From Mesorhizobium_B sp035998495 (GTDB taxonomy: Bacteria > Pseudomonadota > Alphaproteobacteria > Rhizobiales > Rhizobiaceae), in the NCBI GenBank assembly GCA_035998495.1, contig DASYHP010000029.1, positions 43,654 through 107,653 on the forward strand: a stretch of DNA of 64,000 nt. Direction: 5' to 3'. The notes beneath the pieces are model-generated. The model was not told the origin of the DNA. It made no database searches and saw only the letters and a program-made list of their open reading frames with translations. This document shows positions 8,240 through 16,158 of the stretch, piece after piece (position 1 is the first letter of the stretch; every line of letters begins with the position of its first letter). The position numbers and the translations under genes are program-made.

Positions 8240-9034
8240 ATGGGACAGAACGGCGACGTCGGTGAATACGCCTTTCCGTTCATCCGCATGGCGTCGCGTC
8301 CGGCCAAGCCGCGGGAAACCGGCCTGACGATCGTCGCGGATCGCGGCATGGGGCTGAACCGCGTGTCCGACATCATCGAGGCCGCCGGCGATCACGTCGA
8401 TTATTTCAAGATCGGCATCGGCGCCTACCGGGTGCAGCGCGCCGAGTTCCTGCGCCGCAAGATCGGCGTGCTGAAGGAGGCCGGCATCAAGGTCTTCTTC
8501 GCCGGAGACGTCACGGAAGCGGCCTTCATGCAGGGCGTGTCGCAGCGCTTCTACGAGGGCGTGAAGGCGTTCGGCGTCGATGCCGTCGAGGTGTCGAGCG
8601 CGCAGGTCGTCATGTCGCTCCCCGACAAGTGCGAACTGATCCGGATCGCGACGGCGAGCGGGCTCAGGGTCGTCGCCGAGGCCGGCCAGAAGGGCCATGA
8701 GGATTGGACGCGCAGCCAGGCTTACGTGTTCCGTCAGATCGAGGAATACCAGAAGGCGGGGGCGTGGAAGGTCCTGGTCCAGGCCGAGGGCGTCAGCGAG
8801 GGCGTCGAAACCAGCAAGTGGGACCTGATCCTCAACACGGTGGCTCGCTTCAACATCGCCGACCTGATCTTCCAGGCGAAGGATAGCGCGTCCCAGGAAT
8901 GGTATATCGGCACCTTCGGCAACGGCGTGAACCTGGATGTGGACGACCACCAGCCCATCGATGTCGAACTGATGCGGCGCGGCATCCGCAAGCGCCACGT
9001 CTTCGGGCTGCTCGGCAGCCTCGAGCGCGCCTGA
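8240..9034 (+). CDS. ComA-family protein (phosphosulfolactate synthase-like, PF02679)
   Basis: 264 residues from the ATG at 8240, which has AGGA upstream; an in-frame ATG at 8210 lacks a ribosome site. Motifs follow the ComA TIM-barrel order: DYFKIG (Lys57), FFAGDVTEAAF, VDAVEVSSAQV (Glu117), VVAEAGQKG (Glu147, Lys151) and VLVQAEGVSEGVE (Glu183). ComA joins sulfite to phosphoenolpyruvate to make phosphosulfolactate in coenzyme M synthesis; bacterial relatives mostly have no proven function. Here it heads an operon of three MmgE/PrpD proteins, an aconitase-family protein and an SDR, none of them coenzyme M genes, so a catabolic C-S or C-C lyase role is more likely. Divergent promoter with the palindrome at 8174. 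The family call is secure; the reaction is not. Confidence 0.82.
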   Translation: MGQNGDVGEYAFPFIRMASRPAKPRETGLTIVADRGMGLNRVSDIIEAAGDHVDYFKIGIGAYRVQRAEFLRRKIGVLKEAGIKVFFAGDVTEAAFMQGVSQRFYEGVKAFGVDAVEVSSAQVVMSLPDKCELIRIATASGLRVVAEAGQKGHEDWTRSQAYVFRQIEEYQKAGAWKVLVQAEGVSEGVETSKWDLILNTVARFNIADLIFQAKDSASQEWYIGTFGNGVNLDVDDHQPIDVELMRRGIRKRHVFGLLGSLERA

Positions 9035-9063
9035 ATGCCTGCCCTGCGCGACGAGGTCCCGAA

Positions 9064-10470
9064 ATGAGCATGGCGGCGGAAAGCGAGGCGATGCCCGACA
9101 CGAAGACGCCGGCCATGGCCGAGCGGATCGCCGGCGTGCTGACGGGCGTCCGGCTGGCCGACATCGGTGAGAACGCGCGCCGTGTGGCCGTCAACGACCT
9201 GATCGACATGGCCGGCCTGTGCGTCGCGGCGCGCAACACCGATTATATCCGCGCCGTGGTCGATGCGTCCGTCGATGACGGCGCCTGCACGGCGATCGGC
9301 CATGGCCGCGGCTTCGATGCCGCCTCGGCCGCGCTCGTCAACGGCACGGCCACCCATGGCGAGGATTTCGACGACACGCTCGAAGGCGCGCCGATCCGGG
9401 TCGGGGCCATGGTGGTTCCGGCCGTGCTCGCGGCGGCCGAACGCTTCGGCCGCTCGGGTGCCGACGCGCTCAAGGGCATGGTCGCCGGGCTGGAGATGGT
9501 CTGCCGTTTCAACCAGGTCGTGCCCGGCGCCATCCACAAGGCCGGGTTCCACCCTGTGGGCGTGATCGGCGCGCTGGGCGCGACCGCCGGCGCCGGGGTC
9601 GCGCTGGGCCTCGACGCGCGCCAGCTCACGCTCGCCTTCGGCGTGTCCGGCAGCTTCGCCTCCGGCATCGGCGAGTTCCTGACCGAAGGGGCCTGGACCA
9701 AGCGGCTGCATCCGGGCTGGGCGGCCCAGTCCGGCTTGAAGGCCGCCCTGCTCGGGCGGGCGGGCTTCTTCGGCCCTCGCACGGTGTTCGACGGCAAGCG
9801 CAACGTGTTCCGGGTGTTCGGCCGCGACGCCCCCCAGAACCATGAGCCGCTGCTCCGCGACTTGGGCCAGCGCTGGGAGATGGAGCGGATCGCCTTCAAG
9901 CCTTACGCCTGCGGCACCATGATCCATCCCTATATCGACTGCATGATCCGGCTCGCCCGCGAGGGCGTCGAGGCCGAAAACATCGTGTCGATCACCTGCG
10001 AGGCCGGCGAAGGCCTGGTGGACCGGCTCTGGGAGCCGCTCGCCGACAAGCACCGCCCGCCTTCCGGCTACGCCGCCAAGTTCTCGATGCCCTTCTGCAT
10101 GGCGGTCGGCTTCTTCGACGGCGACGCGGGACTGGCGCAGTTCACCGACGCCAAGGCGCGAGACCCCCGCATCCTGGAGCTGGCGGCCAAGATCAGCTAC
10201 GTCATCGACCCTCAGAACGAGTATCCCCGAAACTATAGCGGCCATATCAGGGCCACCCTGCGGGACGGCTCCGTGCGGGAGCTGCGCCAGCCGCATTTCC
10301 GCGGCGGGGTGCGCGAGCCGCTGACGCGCGACGAGCTGATCGACAAGTTCCGGGGCAATGTGGCCTATGGCGGCGCGGATGCGGCTTTCGGCGAACGGCT
10401 CCTCCAGTTCTGCCTGAGGATCGAGGATTGCGCCGACATGCGCGAGCTCGGACGTTTCCGGCAGGTGTGA
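9064..10470 (+). CDS. MmgE/PrpD family protein, paralogue 1
   Basis: 468 residues. The N-terminal all-helical domain contains HGEDFDDTLEG (residues 99-109), the active-site segment of the family; AGFHPVGVIGALG, a Trp-Thr-Lys stretch (AWTKRLHPGW) and KPYACGTMIHP (His288) follow. The family includes 2-methylcitrate dehydratase (PrpD), cis-aconitate decarboxylase and iminodisuccinate epimerase. In mouse cis-aconitate decarboxylase numbering the Asp93, Thr97, Lys207 and His277 equivalents are kept, but the His103 position is Ile111 here. It is closely similar to the third paralogue at 13892 (shared NEYP-NYSGH and YAAKFS segments), suggesting local duplication. It lies 29 bases after the ComA-like gene and 10 before the aconitase-like gene, in one operon. 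Substrate unknown; a carboxylic acid dehydration, epimerisation or decarboxylation is expected. Confidence 0.88.
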   Translation: MSMAAESEAMPDTKTPAMAERIAGVLTGVRLADIGENARRVAVNDLIDMAGLCVAARNTDYIRAVVDASVDDGACTAIGHGRGFDAASAALVNGTATHGEDFDDTLEGAPIRVGAMVVPAVLAAAERFGRSGADALKGMVAGLEMVCRFNQVVPGAIHKAGFHPVGVIGALGATAGAGVALGLDARQLTLAFGVSGSFASGIGEFLTEGAWTKRLHPGWAAQSGLKAALLGRAGFFGPRTVFDGKRNVFRVFGRDAPQNHEPLLRDLGQRWEMERIAFKPYACGTMIHPYIDCMIRLAREGVEAENIVSITCEAGEGLVDRLWEPLADKHRPPSGYAAKFSMPFCMAVGFFDGDAGLAQFTDAKARDPRILELAAKISYVIDPQNEYPRNYSGHIRATLRDGSVRELRQPHFRGGVREPLTRDELIDKFRGNVAYGGADAAFGERLLQFCLRIEDCADMRELGRFRQV

Positions 10471-10480
10471 GGGACCGACC

Positions 10481-12475
10481 ATGGCCAAGCCGCAAACCCT
10501 CGCGCAAAAACTGATCGCCTCGCATCTCGTCGGCGGCCGGATGGAAGCCGGCGAGGAGATCGCGCTCCGCGTCGATCAGGTCCTGCTCCAGGATGCAACG
10601 GGCACGCTGACCATGCTCGCGCTGGAGGCCATGGGCCTCGACCGCGTCAAGGTCACGACCGCGGCCCAGTATGTCGATCACAACCTCCTGCAGACGGACT
10701 ACAAGAACCCGGACGACCACCTGTTCCTGCAATCCGCCGCCCGGCGCTTCGGCATCTGGTACAGCCCGCCCGGCAACGGCATCAGCCACCCCGTCCACAT
10801 GGAGCGGTTCGGCAAGCCGGGCGACCTGCTTGTCGGTTCCGACAGCCACACCTGCGCGGCGGGCTCGATGGGCATGCTTGCGCTCGGCGCCGGCAGCATC
10901 GAGGTGGCCGCCGTGCTCGCCGGCGAGCCCATCAACATCCGCATGCCGGAGGTCTGGGGCGTGCGCCTTTCGGGCGCGCTCCCGGACTGGGTCAGCGCCA
11001 AGGACGTGATCCTGGGGATGCTGCGCCGCCACACCGTCGATGGCGGGCTCGGGCGCATCATCGAATATCACGGGCCGGGCACAGCCACGCTGTCGGCGAT
11101 GGACCGCCATGTGATCGCCAACATGGGGGCGGAGCTCGGCGCCACGACCTCCGTGTTCGCCTCCGACGAGGAAACCCGCCGCTTCCTGGAGCTTCAGGGC
11201 CGCGGGTCCGACTGGGTTCCGCTCTCGGCGGACCCCGGTGCGGTCTATGACGTCGAGGACGAGATCGACCTTTCGAGGCTCGTGCCCCTCATCGCGCTGC
11301 CGTCGAGCCCCGACAAGGTCGTGCCGGTGAGCGAGGCCGCCGGTGCGCCGGTCTACCAAGCCTATCTCGGCTCCTCCGCCAACCCCGGCTATCGCGACTT
11401 CGCGGTTTGCGCCCACATGGTCAAGGGCCGCGCGATCGCGCCCGGCGTTTCCTTCGACATCAACCCGAGCACGCGCCAGATTCTCGCCACCCTCTCGCGA
11501 GAAGGCCTGCTCAACGACCTGCTGCTTGCCGGCGCGCGTCTCCACCAGGCGGGCTGCAACGGCTGCATGGGCATGGGCCAGGCGCCCGCCTCGGGCCGCA
11601 ACTCGCTGCGCACCACGCCCCGCAACTTCAAGGGCCGCTCCGGCAACCGGGAGGACAGCGTCTTCTTGTGCAGCCCCGAAACGGCGACGGCTTCGGCCCT
11701 GACCGGCGTCATCACGGACCCGCGGACGCTCGGCATCCCCTATCGGCGCGGCGCGGAACCCCCGTCCTATGTCCGCGGTGCCTTCCTCGCGCCACCCTTG
11801 AAGGATGCCGCGGAGGCGCGGGCCGTGAGCCTCACGAAAGGTCCGAACATCGCCTCCCTGCCCCCCATCGAGCCGATCGCCGACCGAATCGAAGCGCCGG
11901 TGCTGCTCAAGCTCGGCGACGACGTCTCCACCGACACGATCAGTCCCGCGGGCGCGCGCGGCATGCAGTTCCGCTCCAACGTGCAGAAGATCGCGGAGCT
12001 CTCCTTCGACATCGTGGACCCGACCTACCCGGCGCGGGCGCGCGCCTGCGGGGAGACCGGGCACGTCATCGTCGTCGGCGAGAACTACGGCCAGGGCTCG
12101 AGCCGCGAGCATGCGGTGCTGGCGCCTCGCTATCTCGGACTGAGTGTGGTCGTCGCCAAGAGCTTCGCGCGCATCCAGTGGCAGAACCTCGTCAATGCCG
12201 GCATCCTCCCGCTGACCTTCGTCGATCCAGACGATTATGAACGCATCGAGCAAGGCGACACGATCCGCATTGAGCAGGTTCGGAAACGCATCGCCCAAAA
12301 TGAGCGCCTCTTCTTGGCGCTGCCGGGAGGCCGCTCGGTCGCGGTCCGCCACTCCCTGTCGCCCCGCCAACTCGAAATTGTCCTGGTCGGCGGGCTGATC
12401 AACTGGCTTCAGCGGAAGCCTCCAACAAATCCCACACGAATCCAGCAGGATGGTCGGCACGATGCTGCAGCCTGA
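10481..12475 (+). CDS. Aconitase-family hydratase/isomerase with fused swivel domain
   Basis: 664 residues: three aconitase core domains (about 1-410) fused to the LeuD-like swivel domain (about 470-640). Core motifs are GSDSHTCAAGSMGMLALG, QAGCNGCMGMGQAPASG (Cys359, Cys362) and LCSPETATASALTG; the swivel domain has GDDVSTDTISPAG and GENYGQGSSREHAV. The usual first iron-sulfur cysteine motif GSCTN reads GSSAN here (Ser299), leaving two canonical cysteines; Cys310 is nearby. This overall layout (about 640-670 residues, single chain) is that of the putative 'Aquifex-type' aconitate hydratases. It would isomerise or hydrate an unsaturated or hydroxy di/tricarboxylate between the MmgE/PrpD enzymes. 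The gene starts 10 bases after paralogue 1 and its end overlaps paralogue 2. It is unlikely to be the housekeeping aconitase given its pathway setting. Confidence 0.88.
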   Translation: MAKPQTLAQKLIASHLVGGRMEAGEEIALRVDQVLLQDATGTLTMLALEAMGLDRVKVTTAAQYVDHNLLQTDYKNPDDHLFLQSAARRFGIWYSPPGNGISHPVHMERFGKPGDLLVGSDSHTCAAGSMGMLALGAGSIEVAAVLAGEPINIRMPEVWGVRLSGALPDWVSAKDVILGMLRRHTVDGGLGRIIEYHGPGTATLSAMDRHVIANMGAELGATTSVFASDEETRRFLELQGRGSDWVPLSADPGAVYDVEDEIDLSRLVPLIALPSSPDKVVPVSEAAGAPVYQAYLGSSANPGYRDFAVCAHMVKGRAIAPGVSFDINPSTRQILATLSREGLLNDLLLAGARLHQAGCNGCMGMGQAPASGRNSLRTTPRNFKGRSGNREDSVFLCSPETATASALTGVITDPRTLGIPYRRGAEPPSYVRGAFLAPPLKDAAEARAVSLTKGPNIASLPPIEPIADRIEAPVLLKLGDDVSTDTISPAGARGMQFRSNVQKIAELSFDIVDPTYPARARACGETGHVIVVGENYGQGSSREHAVLAPRYLGLSVVVAKSFARIQWQNLVNAGILPLTFVDPDDYERIEQGDTIRIEQVRKRIAQNERLFLALPGGRSVAVRHSLSPRQLEIVLVGGLINWLQRKPPTNPTRIQQDGRHDAAA

Positions 12476-13895
12476 AACCGTTCAGTCGCCCGACGCCGTC
12501 ACGGCCTCGGGCATCACCTCGGCGCTCTGCCGCTTTGTGGAGGATGTCACTTATGGCGACTTCCCGCCCGGGGCCGTGCGCGTGGCGCGCCGCTGCGTGC
12601 TCGACGGCCTCGGCCTCTTTGTCGCCGGCAGCGACGAGGCGAGCGTCGTCTGCCTCGCCGACGAGGCGGCGGCGATCGGCGGCCGGCCCGACGCCCTGCT
12701 GCTCGGGCGGGGAGACGTGAAGGTTCCGGCGCCGGGCGCCGCTCGCGTGCTGGGCACGGCGGGCCACGCGCATGACTGGGACGACACGCAGGTCTCGAAG
12801 GATCCCCGCCACATCTACGGGCTCTTGACCCACCCCACCGTTCCCGCGCTCGCCTCCGCGCTCGCCGTTGTGCAAATGCTGGACAAGACGAGCGGGCGCG
12901 ACTTCCTCACGGCCTTCCTCACCGGCTACGAGGTCGAGTGCAAGGTCTCCGAATGGATGCTGCCCCAGCACTACAAGCGCGGCTTCCACTCAAGCGGCAC
13001 GGTCGGAACCTTCGCGGCCTGCGCCGCCACCGCCAAGCTCCTGGGGCTGAAAGGCGAGACGCTCAGGCATGCGGTCGGCATCGCCGCCAGCATGGCGTCG
13101 GGCATAAGGGTGAATTTCGGCACCATGACCAAGCCCCTGCATGTGGGCCGCGCCTGCGAGAACGGCGTGACGGCAGCCCTTCTGGCGGCCCGCGGCTTCA
13201 CGGCCGACCCCGAGGCGCTCGACGGCCCCTGGGGGTTTTTTCAGGTCTTCGGCGGCGGCGTCTCGCCGGAGAAGATCGGCCAAGGCTTCGGCGACACCTT
13301 CTCCATCGTCGATCCCGGCGTCAGCATAAAACCCTACCCATCCGGCATCCTGACCCATCAGTCGATGGACGCCATGCTCAAGCTCGTGACCGATCACGAC
13401 GTGAAGCCGGAACAGATCGAGCGCATCGACTTCTTCGCGGGATCCAACATCCTGAACCCGATCCGCTATCCCAAGGCCGCGAACCACCTGCAGGCCAAGT
13501 TCTCCATGGCCGCGCTGCTCGCGATGATCGCGCTGCGCCGGCGCGCGGGCCGCGAGGAGTTCGTGGACGAATTTGTCGGCGCGCCGGCCATGCAGGACAT
13601 GCAGGACCGGATCGCCACCCATCTCGACCCCCAGATCGAGGCGCAAGGGACGGACCTGATCCGCTCGCGCATCGAGTTGACCACGCGCGATGGCCGCCGC
13701 CTCGTCCAGGAGGCGGATGTCCGCTATCGCGGCGGTCCGGACAACCCGATGACCGACCGCGATCTCGAAGCCAAGGTCGAAGCCGCGACGGGAGAACTGT
13801 TGGACGATGGGCGGCGGCGCGCGCTTTTCGATCTCGCCTGGTCGGTCGAGTCGCTGGACGATGCGCGGGTTCTCGCCAGGGCCATCCAGCCGTGA
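12450..13895 (+). CDS. MmgE/PrpD family protein, paralogue 2
   Basis: 481 residues. The active-site segment is HAHDWDDTQ followed by a short insertion and LLTHPTVPAL, so the His103 equivalent (His128) is present, unlike in its two neighbours. Other family positions are kept: YKRGFHSSGTVGTFAA, GTMTKPLHVGRACENG (Lys) and IKPYPSGILTHQ (His). It is therefore the most canonical of the three and the best candidate for a classical dehydratase, decarboxylase or epimerase. Sequence similarity to paralogues 1 and 3 is only at family level. The ATG at 12450 lies inside the end of the aconitase-like gene (26-base overlap); the ATG at 12462 is an alternative with AGGA upstream. Its stop overlaps the GTG start of paralogue 3, so the genes are translationally coupled. 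Confidence 0.88.
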   Translation: MVGTMLQPETVQSPDAVTASGITSALCRFVEDVTYGDFPPGAVRVARRCVLDGLGLFVAGSDEASVVCLADEAAAIGGRPDALLLGRGDVKVPAPGAARVLGTAGHAHDWDDTQVSKDPRHIYGLLTHPTVPALASALAVVQMLDKTSGRDFLTAFLTGYEVECKVSEWMLPQHYKRGFHSSGTVGTFAACAATAKLLGLKGETLRHAVGIAASMASGIRVNFGTMTKPLHVGRACENGVTAALLAARGFTADPEALDGPWGFFQVFGGGVSPEKIGQGFGDTFSIVDPGVSIKPYPSGILTHQSMDAMLKLVTDHDVKPEQIERIDFFAGSNILNPIRYPKAANHLQAKFSMAALLAMIALRRRAGREEFVDEFVGAPAMQDMQDRIATHLDPQIEAQGTDLIRSRIELTTRDGRRLVQEADVRYRGGPDNPMTDRDLEAKVEAATGELLDDGRRRALFDLAWSVESLDDARVLARAIQP

Positions 13896-15271
13896 GCGAA
13901 ACGATCTCGCAGCGCCTTGCCGATTGGGTCTGCTCGGTGCGGCCCGGCGACCTGCCGCCGGACGTGGTCGATGCGACCCTCCACTCGGTGATCGACGTGC
14001 TGGGCCTGTGCCTCGCCGCTCGCAAGGAGCCCTACACGCTGGCGGCGCTGCAAGCCTGGGAGGGGGCAGGCGGCTCCTCGGTGTTCGGCATGAAGGCGAC
14101 GCTCGACGCGTCGGGCGCGGCCCTCGTCAACGGCACCGCCGCCCATGGCGAAGACTTCGACAACACCTTCGAGGGCTGCCCCGTGCATTCGGGGGCCGTC
14201 ATCGTCCCCGCGGTCCTGGCCGTCGCCGAGCGCGACCGTCTCGACGGCGCGACATCGCTCACCGCCATGGCCGTGGGAATCGAGCTGATGTGCCGCCTGG
14301 GTCTGGTGGCCAAGAAGGGCATGCACGCGGCGGGCTTTCATCCCACCGCGATCACTGGCGCGATGGGAGCGGCCGGGGCGGTCGGCAAGGCGCTCCGGCT
14401 GTCGCCGGAACAGCTCGCAAACGGCTTCGGCGTGGCCGGCAGCATGGCGTCCGGCATCATCGAATATCTGGCCGACGGCTCCTGGACGAAGCGCATGCAT
14501 GCGGGCTGGGCGGCGCAGTCCGGCATAAGGGCGGCGCTGATGGGCAAGAGCGGCTTCGTCGGGCCGCGCACGGTGTTCGAGGGCTCGCATGGGTTGTTCA
14601 GCGCCTTCGCGCCCTCGCTCGAGCCGGATTTTTCGCCGCTCGTCGAGGATCTGGGACAGCGTTGGGAAGCGGCGCGCGTCGCCTTTAAGCCCTATGCCTG
14701 CGGAACCATGACGCAGCCCTATGTGGATTGCGCGGTCGCCCTTCGCGCCGACGGCATCCGCTCAGTCGACATCGTCGAGATCGTCTGCGATGTCGGCGAG
14801 GGCACGGTGCATCGCCTGTGGGAACCGCTTGCGCTGAAGCAGCGCCCGCCCAACGGCTACGCGGCCAAGTTCAGCACGCCCTATTGCATGGCCGTCGGGC
14901 TGATCGACGGCGATGCCGGCCTTCGGCAGTTCAGCCCCGAACGGGTCGGGAATCCCGAAATCCTGGATCTCGCGGCGAAGGTGACCTACCGGATCGATCC
15001 GGCCAACGAATACCCCGCGAACTATTCGGGCCACCTCCGGGCCAGGCTCAGGAACGGGACGGTGGTGGAGAAGCGTCAGCCCACGCTGCGGGGCGGGGCG
15101 CGGCAGCCGATGACGCGCGAGGAACTCGTCGAAAAATTCCGCAGCAACGCCGCCTATGGCGGCTGGCCCGCCCCTGCCGCGGAGGCCCTGCTCCAGGCTG
15201 CGCTGGACCTGGGCTCGCTCGCCGACGCGAACCGGATCGGAGAGGTGATGCGGGAAGGCTTCCCCTCATGA
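13892..15271 (+). CDS. MmgE/PrpD family protein, paralogue 3
   Basis: 459 residues from a GTG start that forms a GTGA overlap with paralogue 2. It resembles paralogue 1 along its whole length: HGEDFDNTFEG, MHAAGFHPTAITGAMG, SWTKRMHAGWAAQSG and NEYPANYSGH have close counterparts there. Active-site differences are visible: the His103 position of cis-aconitate decarboxylase is Val98, followed by His99, and the His277 position is Gln275 (KPYACGTMTQP). The Lys is kept. Loss of two catalytic histidines suggests a changed reaction or a non-catalytic partner of paralogue 1, with which it could form a heteromer; MmgE/PrpD proteins are dimers. The end overlaps the SDR start (ATGA). Confidence 0.87.
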   Translation: MSETISQRLADWVCSVRPGDLPPDVVDATLHSVIDVLGLCLAARKEPYTLAALQAWEGAGGSSVFGMKATLDASGAALVNGTAAHGEDFDNTFEGCPVHSGAVIVPAVLAVAERDRLDGATSLTAMAVGIELMCRLGLVAKKGMHAAGFHPTAITGAMGAAGAVGKALRLSPEQLANGFGVAGSMASGIIEYLADGSWTKRMHAGWAAQSGIRAALMGKSGFVGPRTVFEGSHGLFSAFAPSLEPDFSPLVEDLGQRWEAARVAFKPYACGTMTQPYVDCAVALRADGIRSVDIVEIVCDVGEGTVHRLWEPLALKQRPPNGYAAKFSTPYCMAVGLIDGDAGLRQFSPERVGNPEILDLAAKVTYRIDPANEYPANYSGHLRARLRNGTVVEKRQPTLRGGARQPMTREELVEKFRSNAAYGGWPAPAAEALLQAALDLGSLADANRIGEVMREGFPS

Positions 15272-16023
15272 GCGGCCGGGAGCTCGAAGGCAAGGTCGCG
15301 CTCGTCACGGGCGCGGCGCGGAACATCGGCCGCGCCATCGCGCTCGCTCTCGCTTCGGCCGGCGCGCATGTCGTGGTCAACACGCTCCAATCGGAGGCGG
15401 AGGCCGCCGAGACCGCCGCATTGGTGGAGGCCGAAGGGGTCGGCGCCCTCGTGGCGTGCGGGAACGTGGCCGAGCCGGTGGACGTGGCGCGGATCGTCGG
15501 GCTCGCGGAGCAAAAATTCGGCGGCGTGGACATCCTGGTCAACAATGCGGCGGTGCGGCGGGAAGCCAAGCTGGATGAGGTCGGAATCGAGGAGTTCCGC
15601 GCGATCCTTTCCGTGATGCTGGACGCCCCATTCCTGCTTTCCCTGGCCTGCCGCCCGGGCATGATCGCCAGGGGCGGCGGCCGCATCGTCAACATCGGCG
15701 GCATGACCGGCCACACCGGCGCCAAGGAGCGGGTGCATGTGGTGACGGGCAAGGCGGGCCTCGCCGGCCTGACCCGGGCGCTCGCGCATGACCTCGCCCC
15801 GCACGGGATCACGGTGAACTGCGTGGCGCCCGGCCTGATCGAGACGGTGCGCGGAGGCTCGAACGCCCCCTCCCCGGCCCATCATGCCGACCGCAAGCTT
15901 CTGCTCGGCCGCCGCGGCAGGCCGGACGAGGTCGCCGATCTGGTGCGCTATCTCTGCGGGCCGTCGGCCGGCTTCATCACCGGCCAGACCTATCATGTGA
16001 ACGGCGGCGCCTATATGGGATAG
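15268..16023 (+). CDS. Short-chain dehydrogenase/reductase family protein lacking the catalytic Tyr
   Basis: 251 residues, classical SDR length. The NAD(P)-binding motif VTGAARNIGRAIALA (about 15-29) and DILVNNAAVRREA are intact, and the C-terminal GQTYHVNGG is normal. The catalytic YxxxK motif is not: the Lys is present (Lys162), but the Tyr position is Val158, with His157 just before it (RVHVVTGK), and the NISS serine region reads NIGG. A His could stand in for Tyr in proton transfer, or the protein may bind without classical redox chemistry. It is the last gene of the operon and its ATG overlaps the paralogue 3 stop. Expected to use NAD(P)(H) with a hydroxy or keto intermediate, but this is uncertain because of the altered site. 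Confidence 0.85.
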   Translation: MSGRELEGKVALVTGAARNIGRAIALALASAGAHVVVNTLQSEAEAAETAALVEAEGVGALVACGNVAEPVDVARIVGLAEQKFGGVDILVNNAAVRREAKLDEVGIEEFRAILSVMLDAPFLLSLACRPGMIARGGGRIVNIGGMTGHTGAKERVHVVTGKAGLAGLTRALAHDLAPHGITVNCVAPGLIETVRGGSNAPSPAHHADRKLLLGRRGRPDEVADLVRYLCGPSAGFITGQTYHVNGGAYMG

Positions 16024-16117
16024 AGCATGATCCCAGGAAGTCGCAGAGTTTTTGGATAAGATCATGCGGCGAAACAAAGACTTGGAGCATGAACCCTTCA
16101 GCCCGGAGGGATCATGC
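16024..16117. repeat. Intergenic palindromic element typical of Hyphomicrobiales
   Basis: GCATGATC at 16025-16032 and its reverse complement GATCATGC at 16060-16067 and again at 16110-16117 flank a T-rich stretch and an AAACAAAGA segment. This arrangement (GAGCATGATC, TTTTTGGATAAGATCATGC, AAACAAAGA) closely resembles an intergenic element I know from many Rhizobiales genomes. Only one copy is visible in this window. It fills most of the gap between the SDR stop and the GntR gene and may form a stem-loop after the operon. Confidence 0.55.
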
Positions 16118-16158
16118 CCTAGGATCGGACCCGGTCACGCCGAGCAGTTGGAGGTCGC

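Noticed and set aside
8123..8998. N-terminal extension of the cyclodeaminase-like protein by almost 300 residues
   Set aside because: The extension is antisense to the ComA-like gene, has no domain, and the GTG at 8122 has GGAGGA directly upstream.
8240..9034. Coenzyme M biosynthesis operon
   Set aside because: Apart from the ComA-like gene, none of the other coenzyme M genes (ComB, ComC, ComDE, or the Xanthobacter-type lyase and decarboxylase) is present.
10247..12460. Long open frames antisense to real genes, for example 10247-12460 (minus), 19574-22495 (plus), 5293-6762 (plus), 4382-5296 (plus) and 8734-10488 (minus)
   Set aside because: They lie fully opposite well-supported genes, and their products are His/Arg/Asp/Gly-rich without domains, as expected of the antisense frame of GC-rich coding sequence.
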